Source: Selenomonadaceae bacterium
GTDB taxonomy: Bacteria > Bacillota > Negativicutes > Selenomonadales > Selenomonadaceae
Length of the DNA: 64,000 nt
Assembly: GCA_017476005.1 (NCBI GenBank)
Contig: JAFVEM010000024.1
Coordinates: 1 to 64,000 of the forward strand
Reading direction: 5' to 3'
The first letter of the stretch is position 1, and the number at the start of each line of letters is the position of its first letter. This document shows positions 35,324 through 43,345 of this stretch, one piece after another. The notes beneath the pieces were generated by a model, which saw only the letters and a program-made list of their open reading frames with translations, was not told where the DNA came from and did no database searches. Made by a program: the position numbers and the translations under genes.

Positions 35324-36219
35324 GCCTTACAGGCGAGGAGATGGCGGCCGGTTTCCTAAATGTCCTCAAGCCCCCGGGAATGTCGTCCCATGATGTAGTG
35401 GGGGCGGCGCGAAAAATTTTCGGCGTGAAGCGCGTGGGTCATGCCGGCACTTTGGATCCGGCGGCGGCCGGAGTCTTGCCGGTAGCCGTGGGGCGAGCGG
35501 CGAGATTCATTGAATACCTGTCGGCGGTGGATAAATCCTATATCGCAGAGTTAAAACTGGGGGAAGAAACGGACAGCGGCGACGACACGGGGCAGGTGGT
35601 GGCGAAAAAAGAAAATTTTTCCCTGCCTACCCTTGAGGAAATCGAGGCGGCTTTAGCCCAATTTCGCGGCCAAATTCGGCAAACTCCGCCGGCTCATTCG
35701 GCCATCAAAATTCAAGGGCAACGCGCCTATGATTTAACGCGTAAGCAAGAAGCCGTGACCATGCCGGAGCGCGAAGTTACCATAAGCCGTTTGGAGCTTA
35801 CGGCTTACCGCCCGGAAGCAAAAAAACTCCTGTTGTCGCTGGATTGCTCCAAGGGAACTTACGTTCGGTCGCTGTGCCGGGATATAGGTCGCGCCCTAGG
35901 GATTCCGGCCACCATGTCTTTTTTGGTGCGTACTCGGGTGGGGGATTTTTCCTTGGCGGCATCTTTTACCTTGGAGGAAATCAAAAGCCACGGCCAAGAG
36001 GCGCTAATGCCGCCGGAGACTTGTCTATCCCACCTGCCCCGGGTAGAATTGCCGCTAAGTAGGCGACCGGCCTTTTGCCGTGGACTTGGCACCACCCTTA
36101 GAGAAAAGCAACTGGACGCCCCACTGTTGGTGTTTGGCGGCAGTGAGTTCTGGGGGGTGGGCAGTTATAACAGCCGCACCGGGGAACTTAAACCCACTAA
36201 AGTATTTATAAGCGAGTGA
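35320..36219 (+). CDS. truB: tRNA pseudouridine-55 synthase
   Basis: TruB converts U55 of tRNA to pseudouridine. The catalytic Asp lies in RVGHAGTLDPAAAGVLPVAV. FLNVLKPPGMSSHDVVGAAR at the N-terminus and CSKGTYVRSLCRDIGRALG mid-protein are diagnostic. It overlaps the nrnA stop by four bases. ATG 35320 has GAGGA upstream. Confidence 0.95.
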   Translation: MSLTGEEMAAGFLNVLKPPGMSSHDVVGAARKIFGVKRVGHAGTLDPAAAGVLPVAVGRAARFIEYLSAVDKSYIAELKLGEETDSGDDTGQVVAKKENFSLPTLEEIEAALAQFRGQIRQTPPAHSAIKIQGQRAYDLTRKQEAVTMPEREVTISRLELTAYRPEAKKLLLSLDCSKGTYVRSLCRDIGRALGIPATMSFLVRTRVGDFSLAASFTLEEIKSHGQEALMPPETCLSHLPRVELPLSRRPAFCRGLGTTLREKQLDAPLLVFGGSEFWGVGSYNSRTGELKPTKVFISE

Positions 36220-36229
36220 GACGGGGAAC

Positions 36230-37156
36230 ATGAAAATTTATGCCAAGCTGACGGATATAACCCGAGAATATAAGTGGGTGTCGGTAGCCTTAGGAATGTT
36301 TGACGGGGTGCATGTGGGACATCAGAGCATCATTCGCCGCGCCGCCGACTTAGCCAAAGCCCATGGCGGTGTCTGCGCGGTTTTCACCTTTGCCAATCAT
36401 CCCCTGTCGATTTTGGCGCCGGACAGAATGCCCCTGCAAATAGCCACGCCGGAACTTCGCGCCCATATTTTAGCGGAGCTGGGGGTGGATATTCTTTTCA
36501 GCGTTCCCTTCACAAAAGAATTTTCTAAAATCGCCCCGGAAAGGTTTTTGGCGATCCTCAGGGACAATATGGCGCCAAGGTATGTGGTGACGGGAGCTAA
36601 CTTCACCTTTGGGAAAGATGGTAAAGGAAACCAACGTTTGCTCCTGCGCCTAGCCGAGAGCTATAATTTCACCGCCGAAATCTGCCCCACGGTTCTGAGT
36701 GGCGGCAGAGCCGTAAGCAGCACTAGGGTGAGGAGTCTCATCAAGTCCGGGGATTTATTAACAGTGAACGAATTTTTAGGACGGCCTTTTACCTTCGCCG
36801 GACGAGTAATTCACGGCGACAGACGAGGACGCGCTTTGGGTTTCCCCACGGCTAACCTAGCCATTGCCGAAACTCAAGCCATGCTCCCCAACGGCGCTTA
36901 CGCGGCGCAAGTGCTGACGGGGGGACGGCTCTACAATGGACTCGCTAACATCGGCAATAATCCCACTTTTGCCGGCGTAAAACGTCGCTTGGAAGTAAAT
37001 ATTCAGGATTTTGCGACCGATATTTACAACGAGTTAATCCAAGTGCGGTTTTGGGAAAAATTGCGCGACGAAAAAAAATTCTCCTCCGCCGAACAACTGG
37101 TAAAACAACTAAGACGCGACCGCGAAATGGCCGAAGCTATCTGGGCTAGGCTGTAA
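36230..37156 (+). CDS. ribF: Bifunctional riboflavin kinase/FAD synthetase
   Basis: RibF phosphorylates riboflavin and adenylylates FMN. The N-terminal FAD-synthetase domain shows LGMFDGVHVGHQSIIRRAAD and SSTRVRSLIKSGDL. The C-terminal kinase domain shows GDRRGRALGFPTANLAI and NIGNNPTF. Length 308. It closes the rimP-ribF block and is followed after ~45 bases by ilvB2. Confidence 0.95.
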   Translation: MKIYAKLTDITREYKWVSVALGMFDGVHVGHQSIIRRAADLAKAHGGVCAVFTFANHPLSILAPDRMPLQIATPELRAHILAELGVDILFSVPFTKEFSKIAPERFLAILRDNMAPRYVVTGANFTFGKDGKGNQRLLLRLAESYNFTAEICPTVLSGGRAVSSTRVRSLIKSGDLLTVNEFLGRPFTFAGRVIHGDRRGRALGFPTANLAIAETQAMLPNGAYAAQVLTGGRLYNGLANIGNNPTFAGVKRRLEVNIQDFATDIYNELIQVRFWEKLRDEKKFSSAEQLVKQLRRDREMAEAIWARL

Positions 37157-37204
37157 AAAAAATATATATATGGGGTAAAGCCCCAACAAAAAGGGGTGGC
37201 GAAA

Positions 37205-38875
37205 ATGAAGGGTGCAACGGCAGTGGTAAGGTGTTTGCAGGAGCAGGGAGTAGATACGCTGTTCGGCTACCCCGGGGGGATGATATTGCCCCTGTATGAT
37301 GCCTTGTATGACGAAACCGGGATAAAACAAATATTGGTGACCCATGAACAGAATGCGGCGCATGGCGCCGACGGCTACGCCAGAGCCTCGGGGAAAGTGG
37401 GGGTATGCATAGCGACTTCCGGCCCCGGCGCTACCAATCTCATTACGGGATTGGCCACGGCCTTTATGGATTCCATTCCCGTAGTGGCTATCACCGGGCA
37501 GGTTGACACCGCTCTTTTGGGGCGAGATGCCTTTCAGGAGACGGATATTTTGGATATGACCATTCCCATTACCAAGCATAATTACAAGGTCAAGGAGCCA
37601 AGACTGCTGGTAAAAACCATGCGCGAGGCCTTTGACATTGCCCGAAGCGGCAGGCCGGGGCCGGTTCTCGTCGATATTCCGCGAGATGTGTTTTTTGCCG
37701 AAGTGGATTATGAGCCGCTGAATTTGGAAGAAAAACCAAAGAGCAAGCCCGACGCAGATTTTTTGATATGCGCCGCCGAGGCCGCCGACGAAATAGCCAA
37801 AGCCAAACGACCGGTGGTTATTGTGGGCGGAGGCGCGGTGTCTGCCGGAGCTACCCAAGAGATAATCGCCTTTATCGAAAAATATCGTTTGCCGGTAGTA
37901 CATACCTTGATGGGCATCGGCGCCATACCCAGATCACATCCGCAGTCTTTGGGGTTCGCCGGTATGCACGGCAAGAAAGCGGCCAATCACGCCGTGGCGG
38001 CGGCAGATCTGGTTATTGCCATAGGCAGTCGCTTCGGCGATCGCCAAACCGGCTCCCTCAGTAAATATACTTCCAATACCAAAGTTATTCACATCGACAT
38101 AGACCCGGCGGAGATAGATAAAAACGTCGCCGGCAGTCTGGGACTTGCCGGCGACATGAAAACCATCTTGGGACTCCTTATGCGCCACGAATCGGGCGTT
38201 GATTTAGGCGCGTGGTGGGAGCAAATTCGCTCCTGGGAAGAAGAATACGATTACGATTATCAGGTGAATCGCCTCACCGTCCCTTGGGCCATGAATCAAG
38301 TGGCTAAAGCCACCGCCGGGAAACCCTTCGCCTTTGCCACCGATGTGGGGCAACATCAAATGTGGGCGGCCTTGCACCTGCGAATAGAAGAAGCGCGTAC
38401 TTGGCTAACCTCCGGGGGACTGGGGACTATGGGCTTCGGACTGCCGGCGGCCATGGGAGCGCAAGTTTATTATGGCAAGACACGGCGTGTGATTCATGTG
38501 GTCGGCGACGGCGGCATAAAGATGACGGGCAGCGAATTTTATACCATCGCGCGGCTAAAGCTCCCGGTAATTTCCTTAATCGTGAACAACACCAGCCTCG
38601 GCATGATTCGCCAGCTACAAAAAGTCATGTATAAAGAGCGCTACATCGCTTGCGAATTTGACTACGAGATGGATTATGTGGCCTACGCCAAGAGTTTCGG
38701 TATCGAAGCGGAGGCCGTATCCACCCAAGAGGAATTTGCCGAGGCTTTCCGCAAAGCCTTGGCGGCAGAAGAGGAGCCGCGAGTTATCGTGCTAAACGTC
38801 TGGCGCAGTTTTGTGGAGCCCATGACCAAAGGCGGCGCGAGGATAGACGAATTTGTGGATTTCGCGCCGAAATAA
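37205..38875 (+). CDS. Second acetolactate synthase catalytic subunit
   Basis: A 557-residue ThDP enzyme of the IlvB family: DTLFGYPGGMILPLYDALYD, catalytic Glu in VTHEQNAAHGADGYARA, and the ThDP motif VVGDGGIKMTGSEFYT. It is clearly a paralogue of the gene at 8544. No small subunit gene adjoins it, so it may use the IlvN at 7137 or act unregulated. ATG 37205 has AAAAGGGG ten bases upstream; the GTG at 37196 is too near. A catabolic AlsS-type role cannot be excluded. Confidence 0.92.
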   Translation: MKGATAVVRCLQEQGVDTLFGYPGGMILPLYDALYDETGIKQILVTHEQNAAHGADGYARASGKVGVCIATSGPGATNLITGLATAFMDSIPVVAITGQVDTALLGRDAFQETDILDMTIPITKHNYKVKEPRLLVKTMREAFDIARSGRPGPVLVDIPRDVFFAEVDYEPLNLEEKPKSKPDADFLICAAEAADEIAKAKRPVVIVGGGAVSAGATQEIIAFIEKYRLPVVHTLMGIGAIPRSHPQSLGFAGMHGKKAANHAVAAADLVIAIGSRFGDRQTGSLSKYTSNTKVIHIDIDPAEIDKNVAGSLGLAGDMKTILGLLMRHESGVDLGAWWEQIRSWEEEYDYDYQVNRLTVPWAMNQVAKATAGKPFAFATDVGQHQMWAALHLRIEEARTWLTSGGLGTMGFGLPAAMGAQVYYGKTRRVIHVVGDGGIKMTGSEFYTIARLKLPVISLIVNNTSLGMIRQLQKVMYKERYIACEFDYEMDYVAYAKSFGIEAEAVSTQEEFAEAFRKALAAEEEPRVIVLNVWRSFVEPMTKGGARIDEFVDFAPK

Positions 38876-38877
38876 AT

Positions 38878-39678
38878 TCAAATTATTTTTTTATCCCGTA
38901 GCCAGCGATAAATGCCATCCTCCTCGTTGCCGGCGGTGACTTCCTTGGCCAATTTTTTTATCTCGTCGGGAGCGTTGCCCATGGCTACGCTGCAGCCCAC
39001 ATACTTTAACATGGCTACGTCGTTGTAATTGTCCCCGAAGGCCACGGCGGAAGTTGGCGCGAGGCCAAAGTGCTTTAACATAACTTCTATGCCCGTGGCT
39101 TTGGACACGGTTTTGTCCATGATTTCCAGCAGGATGGATGAGGAGCGCACCACATTCAGCTCTGGGTATTCTGCGGACAGAGTCCGTTCCATTTCTTCGC
39201 AGTGAGTAGGTTTGGCCATCGCCAGAATTTTATGGGGGAGGATGCTTCTTTCCATTAAGCCGTGAAAATCAGCGACCTCGGCGGTGGCGTGGGTTATGTC
39301 CATTTCCCTTTGCACCGCCGCGTCAATCTCTTGTACATACCAGCGATGCCCAGCGTAATAATTCACCGTGACTTCCGGCCACCGGTTCTCAATGTCTGCC
39401 AGCACTTGGCGACAGGGAACCGGTGGCAATCTTTTTTCGTACAGTTCCTCCCCTGTTTCCGTGAGTACCAGACCGCCGCTGTAGCTGATAATGGGTAGCG
39501 TAATGCCCATTCCGGCGGTGATGGGGTAAATGGCCTCCGGCATTCTGGCAGACACCAAAACAAAGGGAATGTCACGCGCCAAAAGTTTTTGCACCGCCTC
39601 GGCGGTGTGCTTCGTTACTCGATGGTCATTGGTCAAAAAGGTGCCGTCAATATCGGAGAAAATAATTTGGGGATTCAT
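38878..39678 (-). CDS. Cof-type HAD hydrolase
   Basis: This is a HAD-superfamily phosphatase with a C2B cap. Motif I is IIFSDIDGTFLTNDH, motif II/III includes the Thr/Ser of PFVLVSAR and the Lys in KATGIEVMLKHFG, and motif IV is AVAFGDNYNDVAML. Substrates of the Cof group are usually sugar or flavin phosphates; none can be assigned. It is convergent with ilvB2, with two bases between stops. Confidence 0.9.
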   Translation of the reverse strand: MNPQIIFSDIDGTFLTNDHRVTKHTAEAVQKLLARDIPFVLVSARMPEAIYPITAGMGITLPIISYSGGLVLTETGEELYEKRLPPVPCRQVLADIENRWPEVTVNYYAGHRWYVQEIDAAVQREMDITHATAEVADFHGLMERSILPHKILAMAKPTHCEEMERTLSAEYPELNVVRSSSILLEIMDKTVSKATGIEVMLKHFGLAPTSAVAFGDNYNDVAMLKYVGCSVAMGNAPDEIKKLAKEVTAGNEEDGIYRWLRDKKII

Positions 39679-39698
39679 CTTTTAACCTCCATAAAATC

Positions 39699-39808
39699 TT
39701 GGGGCTTTACTTTGTATAAGCGACCTCTAATGGCTTACGCCCTAAGAGTCTGCTTATGCCCCAAACCCCACAAGGGGAAATAATTTCCCCTTGACCCCTT
39801 AATAGATT
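39699..39808 (-). repeat. Dispersed palindrome, copy 6, split by a 49-base insert
   Basis: On the minus strand the unit reads TCTATTAAGGGG, a GGGGAAA/TTTCCCC hairpin, then GTGGGGTTTGGGGC and AAAGCCCCAA. The last hairpin loop is interrupted by 39709-39757. The insert carries its own hairpin ending ATAAGC/GCTTAT, so one palindromic element appears to have entered another. Compare the intact copy at 46449-46508. Confidence 0.6.
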
Positions 39809-39840
39809 TAAAATTCTTTTGCTGAGATGAGTATAAGACA

Positions 39841-39881
39841 AGTAACGGCCTCTGCCGCCTGTGAGGGTGGCAGAAGCCGTT
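39841..39881 (-). terminator. Terminator of the small exported protein gene
   Basis: AACGGCCTCTGCC (39844-39856) pairs with GGCAGAAGCCGTT (39869-39881) with one mismatch-like position. It lies just beyond the stop at 39903. The T-tract on the minus strand is short (CTTGTCTT). Confidence 0.6.
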
Positions 39882-39902
39882 ATCTGTGTGTGAATGCTCA
39901 AC

Positions 39903-40226
39903 TTACTTTTTGGTATTCTCGGTGCCGTAGCGCTTCTCGATTTTCTGCATTTCCTTGTCATGGCGCTGCTGCTCCTTCTTCAGATCCTTTTGGTACTGCT
40001 TGTCGTCTTTGGTGTAGCGGTGGTTGGCGTTGATTTCCTTCAGGTTTTTGTCGTGCTTGATCTCTTCCTGCTTAATCTTGTGACTGCCCTCGTTGGTGGT
40101 GCCGTCCTCGTAATGCTGAGCATCCTTGGCGGCCTCCACGGAGGAATCAAGCGCGAAGCTCGCTGCCCCAAAGGTCATTACGCCGGCCAAAGCAAAGGCT
40201 ACCGTCTTTTTCATATCGAATTTCAT
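39903..40226 (-). CDS. Small exported charged protein
   Basis: This 107-residue protein has a signal peptide (MKKTVAFALAGVMTFGAASF, cleavage near VEAA). The mature part is a highly charged, Lys/Glu/His-rich helix-forming sequence with YTKDDKQYQKDLKKEQQRHD. I know no specific function. ATG 40226 (MKFDMKK) is preferred to the upstream ATG at 40235, which lies close to the GAGGAGA. On the minus strand the structured element at 40369-40471 lies 140 bases upstream. Confidence 0.65.
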   Translation of the reverse strand: MKFDMKKTVAFALAGVMTFGAASFALDSSVEAAKDAQHYEDGTTNEGSHKIKQEEIKHDKNLKEINANHRYTKDDKQYQKDLKKEQQRHDKEMQKIEKRYGTENTKK

Positions 40227-40326
40227 GATTATCAATCTCCTCTGTTTCCTCAGTTGTTTTTCACTTGCGAACGGAGCAGATTATAACACACTGGGAGCCT
40301 ATGTAAAGTTAGAGTTCCATTAGAAA

Positions 40327-40355
40327 TTGGTATCCGGTTGCCGATATGTTATAAT
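40327..40355 (+). promoter_or_regulatory. Promoter upstream of pth
   Basis: TTGGTA (40327-40332) and TATAAT (40350-40355) are separated by 17 bases. A start near 40362 would place the structured element (40369-40471) as the main part of the ~134 nt pth leader. Confidence 0.65.
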
Positions 40356-40368
40356 CATCTCGGTGCTT

Positions 40369-40471
40369 TATACTCGCGAGCAGAGAAATTTATCAATATA
40401 GAACTGCTCGTCCGCGGTATATGCGGAGAGCCTAAGACCTTCCTTCGGAATGTCTAATGCTCTCCAGTATT
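40369..40471. other. Structured element, copy B (covarying long hairpin)
   Basis: The blocks of copy A (11752-11855) occur in the same order: TATACTCGCGAG, then CGTCCGCGGTATA, then a long hairpin. The outer stem here is GGAGAGC (40425-40431) with GCTCTCC (40459-40465), against GGATAACG/CGTTATCC in copy A. The inner TAAGAC...GTCTTA-like and TTCC-TTC-GGAA pairs are also kept. An extra stem CGAGCAG (40376-40382) / CTGCTCG (40404-40410) is specific to this copy. It ends ten bases before the AAGGAGG of pth. Confidence 0.6.
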
Positions 40472-40495
40472 GCGCGAAATAAGGAGGCCAGATAA

Positions 40496-41098
40496 ATGAA
40501 AATAATCGCCGGACTGGGTAATCCCGGCGCCGAATACGCCAAGACCAAACACAACGTGGGTTTTATGCTGGCAGATGCGCTGGCGGCCAAATACGAAGCC
40601 GCCGACTGGCGCGAACAGTTGGGTGCCTTGGTAACAGAGATACGCCCGGGGGGAGAAAAGGTTCTCCTCGTTAAACCCCAAACTTACATGAACGACAGCG
40701 GCCGCGCCGTTGGCGCCTTATGCCGTTGGTATAAACTTAACCCGGAAGATTTGACGGTGGTACACGACGATATGGATTTGCCTTTGGGAACCGTGCGCTT
40801 GCGGCAAAAGGGCGGTTCCGGGGGGCACAACGGCATAAAATCCATCATAGCGCATCTGGGAAGCGAAAATTTTGCTCGCATCCGCCTAGGTATCGGGCAT
40901 CCTACCGGGCAACCAGCGGTTATAGATTATGTATTATCCCCCTTTTCCTCGGAGGATGAAAAAAAGATAAGGGAGGCCATCGCCTACCTGTTGCCGGCGG
41001 TGGAATGCTTGGTGCTTGAGGGTATCGATATGGCCATGAATCGGTTTAACCCGCGCAAAGAAAAAAAGCACAAGGCACCCGGAGACGAAAAATCATGA
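40496..41098 (+). CDS. pth: Peptidyl-tRNA hydrolase
   Basis: Pth frees tRNA from peptidyl-tRNA that drops off ribosomes. The catalytic His is in AKTKHNVGFML; other landmarks are GLGNPGAEY, VKPQTYMNDSG, DDMDLPLGTVRLRQKGGSGG and HNGIKS. Length 200. AAGGAGG is eight bases before the ATG. The stop overlaps cbiD as ATGA. Confidence 0.96.
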   Translation: MKIIAGLGNPGAEYAKTKHNVGFMLADALAAKYEAADWREQLGALVTEIRPGGEKVLLVKPQTYMNDSGRAVGALCRWYKLNPEDLTVVHDDMDLPLGTVRLRQKGGSGGHNGIKSIIAHLGSENFARIRLGIGHPTGQPAVIDYVLSPFSSEDEKKIREAIAYLLPAVECLVLEGIDMAMNRFNPRKEKKHKAPGDEKS

Positions 41099-42198
41099 AA
41101 GAATTGCGTTGGGGATATACCACGGGAGCTTGCGCCGCCGCCGGCGTCAAGGCGGCGCTGTTGTTTTCCTTGGGGCAATCTTGCGCGGAGGTAAAGATTA
41201 TCTCCCTTGACAAACGGGAAATGCTGATTCCCATAAAATCCATAGAGCAAAATGACAACGTTGTCAAGGTGGAAGTCGTAAAGGATTCCGGCGACGACCC
41301 GGATATAACAAACGGCGCGACGGTGGTGACGGAGGTCAGATTTTTGCCGGGGGAGCGATGGCTGAAAATTTTAGGCGGCGCAGGTGTGGGCAAGATAACT
41401 AAGCCGGGCTTGGCGCTCCCCGTGGGAGAGTACGCCATCAATCCCGGCCCGAGAAAACTTATCGCTCACGCCGTAGCCGAAATTTGGGGCGACGATAATC
41501 ACACGGGGCTTATGGTTACGATTTCCGTACCCGGCGGCGAAGAACTGGCTAGGCGTACCCTTAACCCCTCTTTGGGCATCGTCGGCGGCATTTCCATTAT
41601 CGGCACCACCGGCGTTTTAAGACCCATGTCGGAGGATGCCTTTAAAAATTCTTTGTTGCCGCAAATCGATGTGGCGGTGGCGCAAGGGAGAGAGACGCTA
41701 ATCATGGTTCCCGGCAAAATCGGGGAAAACATCGCCGTCTCTTACGGACTCCCTCGGGAGGCAATAGTCCAGATGAGCAATTTTGTGGGCTTCATGCTAG
41801 AGGGAGCGGCAGAGCGCGGCGTAAAACGGGTGCTACTTTGCGGCCATTTGGGCAAACTCAGCAAGGTGGCCGCCGGGGTATTTCACACCCATAACCGCAT
41901 GGCCGACGCTCGCATGGAAACCTTGGCCGCTCACGGGGCGGCTTTGGGGCTACCTGCACCCCAAGTGCGTCAGATGCTTAATTGCGTTACCACCGAAGAA
42001 GCGCTGGGCGTAATATCCGATGAAAATTTAAAAAAATCCTTATGCGCCGCCATAGCGGCCAAAGCCAGTGAGCGAGCCGAAAAATACGTTTTCGGACGGC
42101 TGAAGGTGGGGACGATGTTGGTAACTTTGAAGGGTGAGCTACTGGCCTTTGATGCCAAAGCCGGAGAAATGGGGAGGGATTTGGGATGGATACTGTAA
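41095..42198 (+). CDS. cbiD: Cobalt-precorrin-5B C1-methyltransferase
   Basis: CbiD methylates C1 in the anaerobic cobalamin pathway. The N-terminus LRWGYTTGACAAAGVKAAL is diagnostic, as are NPGPRKLI, GGISIIGTTGVLRPMSE and GHLGKLSKVAAGVFHTHNR. Length 367. The start overlaps the pth stop by four bases and the end overlaps cbiE by 13. No B12 riboswitch precedes it; expression seems tied to pth. Confidence 0.95.
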   Translation: MKELRWGYTTGACAAAGVKAALLFSLGQSCAEVKIISLDKREMLIPIKSIEQNDNVVKVEVVKDSGDDPDITNGATVVTEVRFLPGERWLKILGGAGVGKITKPGLALPVGEYAINPGPRKLIAHAVAEIWGDDNHTGLMVTISVPGGEELARRTLNPSLGIVGGISIIGTTGVLRPMSEDAFKNSLLPQIDVAVAQGRETLIMVPGKIGENIAVSYGLPREAIVQMSNFVGFMLEGAAERGVKRVLLCGHLGKLSKVAAGVFHTHNRMADARMETLAAHGAALGLPAPQVRQMLNCVTTEEALGVISDENLKKSLCAAIAAKASERAEKYVFGRLKVGTMLVTLKGELLAFDAKAGEMGRDLGWIL

Positions 42199-42836
42199 TC
42201 ACGGTAGTGGGCATAGGGCCGGGGCATCCCGACTATGTACTTCCGGCGGCTAAAAGCGCCATCGAGCAAGCTAAAGTTTTAGTGGGGGGGCGGCGCGTCC
42301 TAGCTGATTTTGCAAGGAAAGAGCAGAAAACCATGACCATTACCGGGGATATACCGGCTACCCTAGATTTTATCCGGCAAAATTTACGGGATAACGACGT
42401 TACAGTGCTGGTATCGGGCGACCCCGGCTACTATTCCCTGCTGGATGTCTTAAAGAAAAATTTCCCACCGGAAAAAATTCGCGTCATTCCCGGGATAAGT
42501 TCCGTGCAAATGGCTTTTGCTCGCCTAGCTTTGCCATGGCATCACGCCACTTTACTCAGCTTTCACGGGCGCAGCCCGGCGGCGGAGGATTTACGCTTTG
42601 CGCCGGAAAAAATACTGGGACTCTTGACGGATAACGAGCATAATTCGCGCTATGTCGCCGCCCAACTGCTGGAGGAGGGCTGGCCGGAAGATAGCGCCTG
42701 TTATATTTGCCGCCGACTGTCTTACGAGGACGAGAGCATAAGCGCCGCAACGCTAGGCGAGGCGTTGACCCTTGCCCCGGTGGGAAGCGCGGTACTGGTA
42801 GTAACGGCCGCCAAGCCAGCCAAAATAATTCCTTAA
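42186..42836 (+). CDS. cbiE: Precorrin-6Y C5,15-methyltransferase subunit CbiE
   Basis: This SAM-dependent tetrapyrrole methylase begins ITVVGIGPGHPDYVLPAAKS and contains VLVSGDPGYYSLLDVL and IPGISSVQMAFARL, the GDPG and SSVQ motifs of the family. Length 216 corresponds to the CbiE half; the CbiT partner is not present downstream. The remaining corrin genes are elsewhere. Confidence 0.93.
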   Translation: MDTVITVVGIGPGHPDYVLPAAKSAIEQAKVLVGGRRVLADFARKEQKTMTITGDIPATLDFIRQNLRDNDVTVLVSGDPGYYSLLDVLKKNFPPEKIRVIPGISSVQMAFARLALPWHHATLLSFHGRSPAAEDLRFAPEKILGLLTDNEHNSRYVAAQLLEEGWPEDSACYICRRLSYEDESISAATLGEALTLAPVGSAVLVVTAAKPAKIIP

Positions 42837-42856
42837 TGGCTGTCGGCGCTTTGTTT

Positions 42857-43153
42857 TTAGACCTGTAAAGGGTCTTTAACGATGGGAGACTCGTACACCG
42901 TATAGGGGTCTATGTCTATACAGGAGGTTCTGTCCATGTTGCCCCCCGTGTCCCACGCCACTGTGCCATTCAAAACGGTCAAGAGCTCGCGAAACATTTC
43001 AGGCTCGGCAATGCGGCGGAACACGCCTTGAGGCTTCTGCATAAATTTTGACATATCGAGGAGCCGCACCGTCCCATCATTCATATAGGCGTAAACGGTA
43101 TAGGCTTTCCCTGCTACCGCTTGCAAAACAGTAGGCATCAGTTCACGGCGCAT
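42857..43153 (-). CDS. DUF2442-domain protein
   Basis: The ~98-residue protein shows the DUF2442 pattern: AVAGKAYTVYAYMNDGTVRL at the start, the middle GVFRRIAEPEMFREL, then LNGTVAWDTGGNMDRTSCID and DPYTVYES. Such proteins often occur singly or beside DUF4160 as possible small regulatory or antitoxin-like proteins. No partner is seen here. ATG 43153 lies seven bases after GAGGTG; ATG 43159 is too close. Confidence 0.8.
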   Translation of the reverse strand: MRRELMPTVLQAVAGKAYTVYAYMNDGTVRLLDMSKFMQKPQGVFRRIAEPEMFRELLTVLNGTVAWDTGGNMDRTSCIDIDPYTVYESPIVKDPLQV

Positions 43154-43345
43154 AGTCATTCACCTCATTATTATTTCCGGCATTGTTGTTGCACCATCCC
43201 TTCGATTGTATTGCCATTTATTCTACCACCGAAAATTCCCCTTGCCTAGCGTTTCTTTATAACGTATAATTGTTGCGGCCACTTGTTAAAAGTGTCATCA
43301 TAATTTATCATGTTATCATATTTTCCCTTTTAGGAGGCTTAACAC

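Noticed and set aside
41000-41095. Cobalamin riboswitch before cbiD
   Set aside because: cbiD overlaps pth and no B12-box sequence is seen there or in the pth leader.
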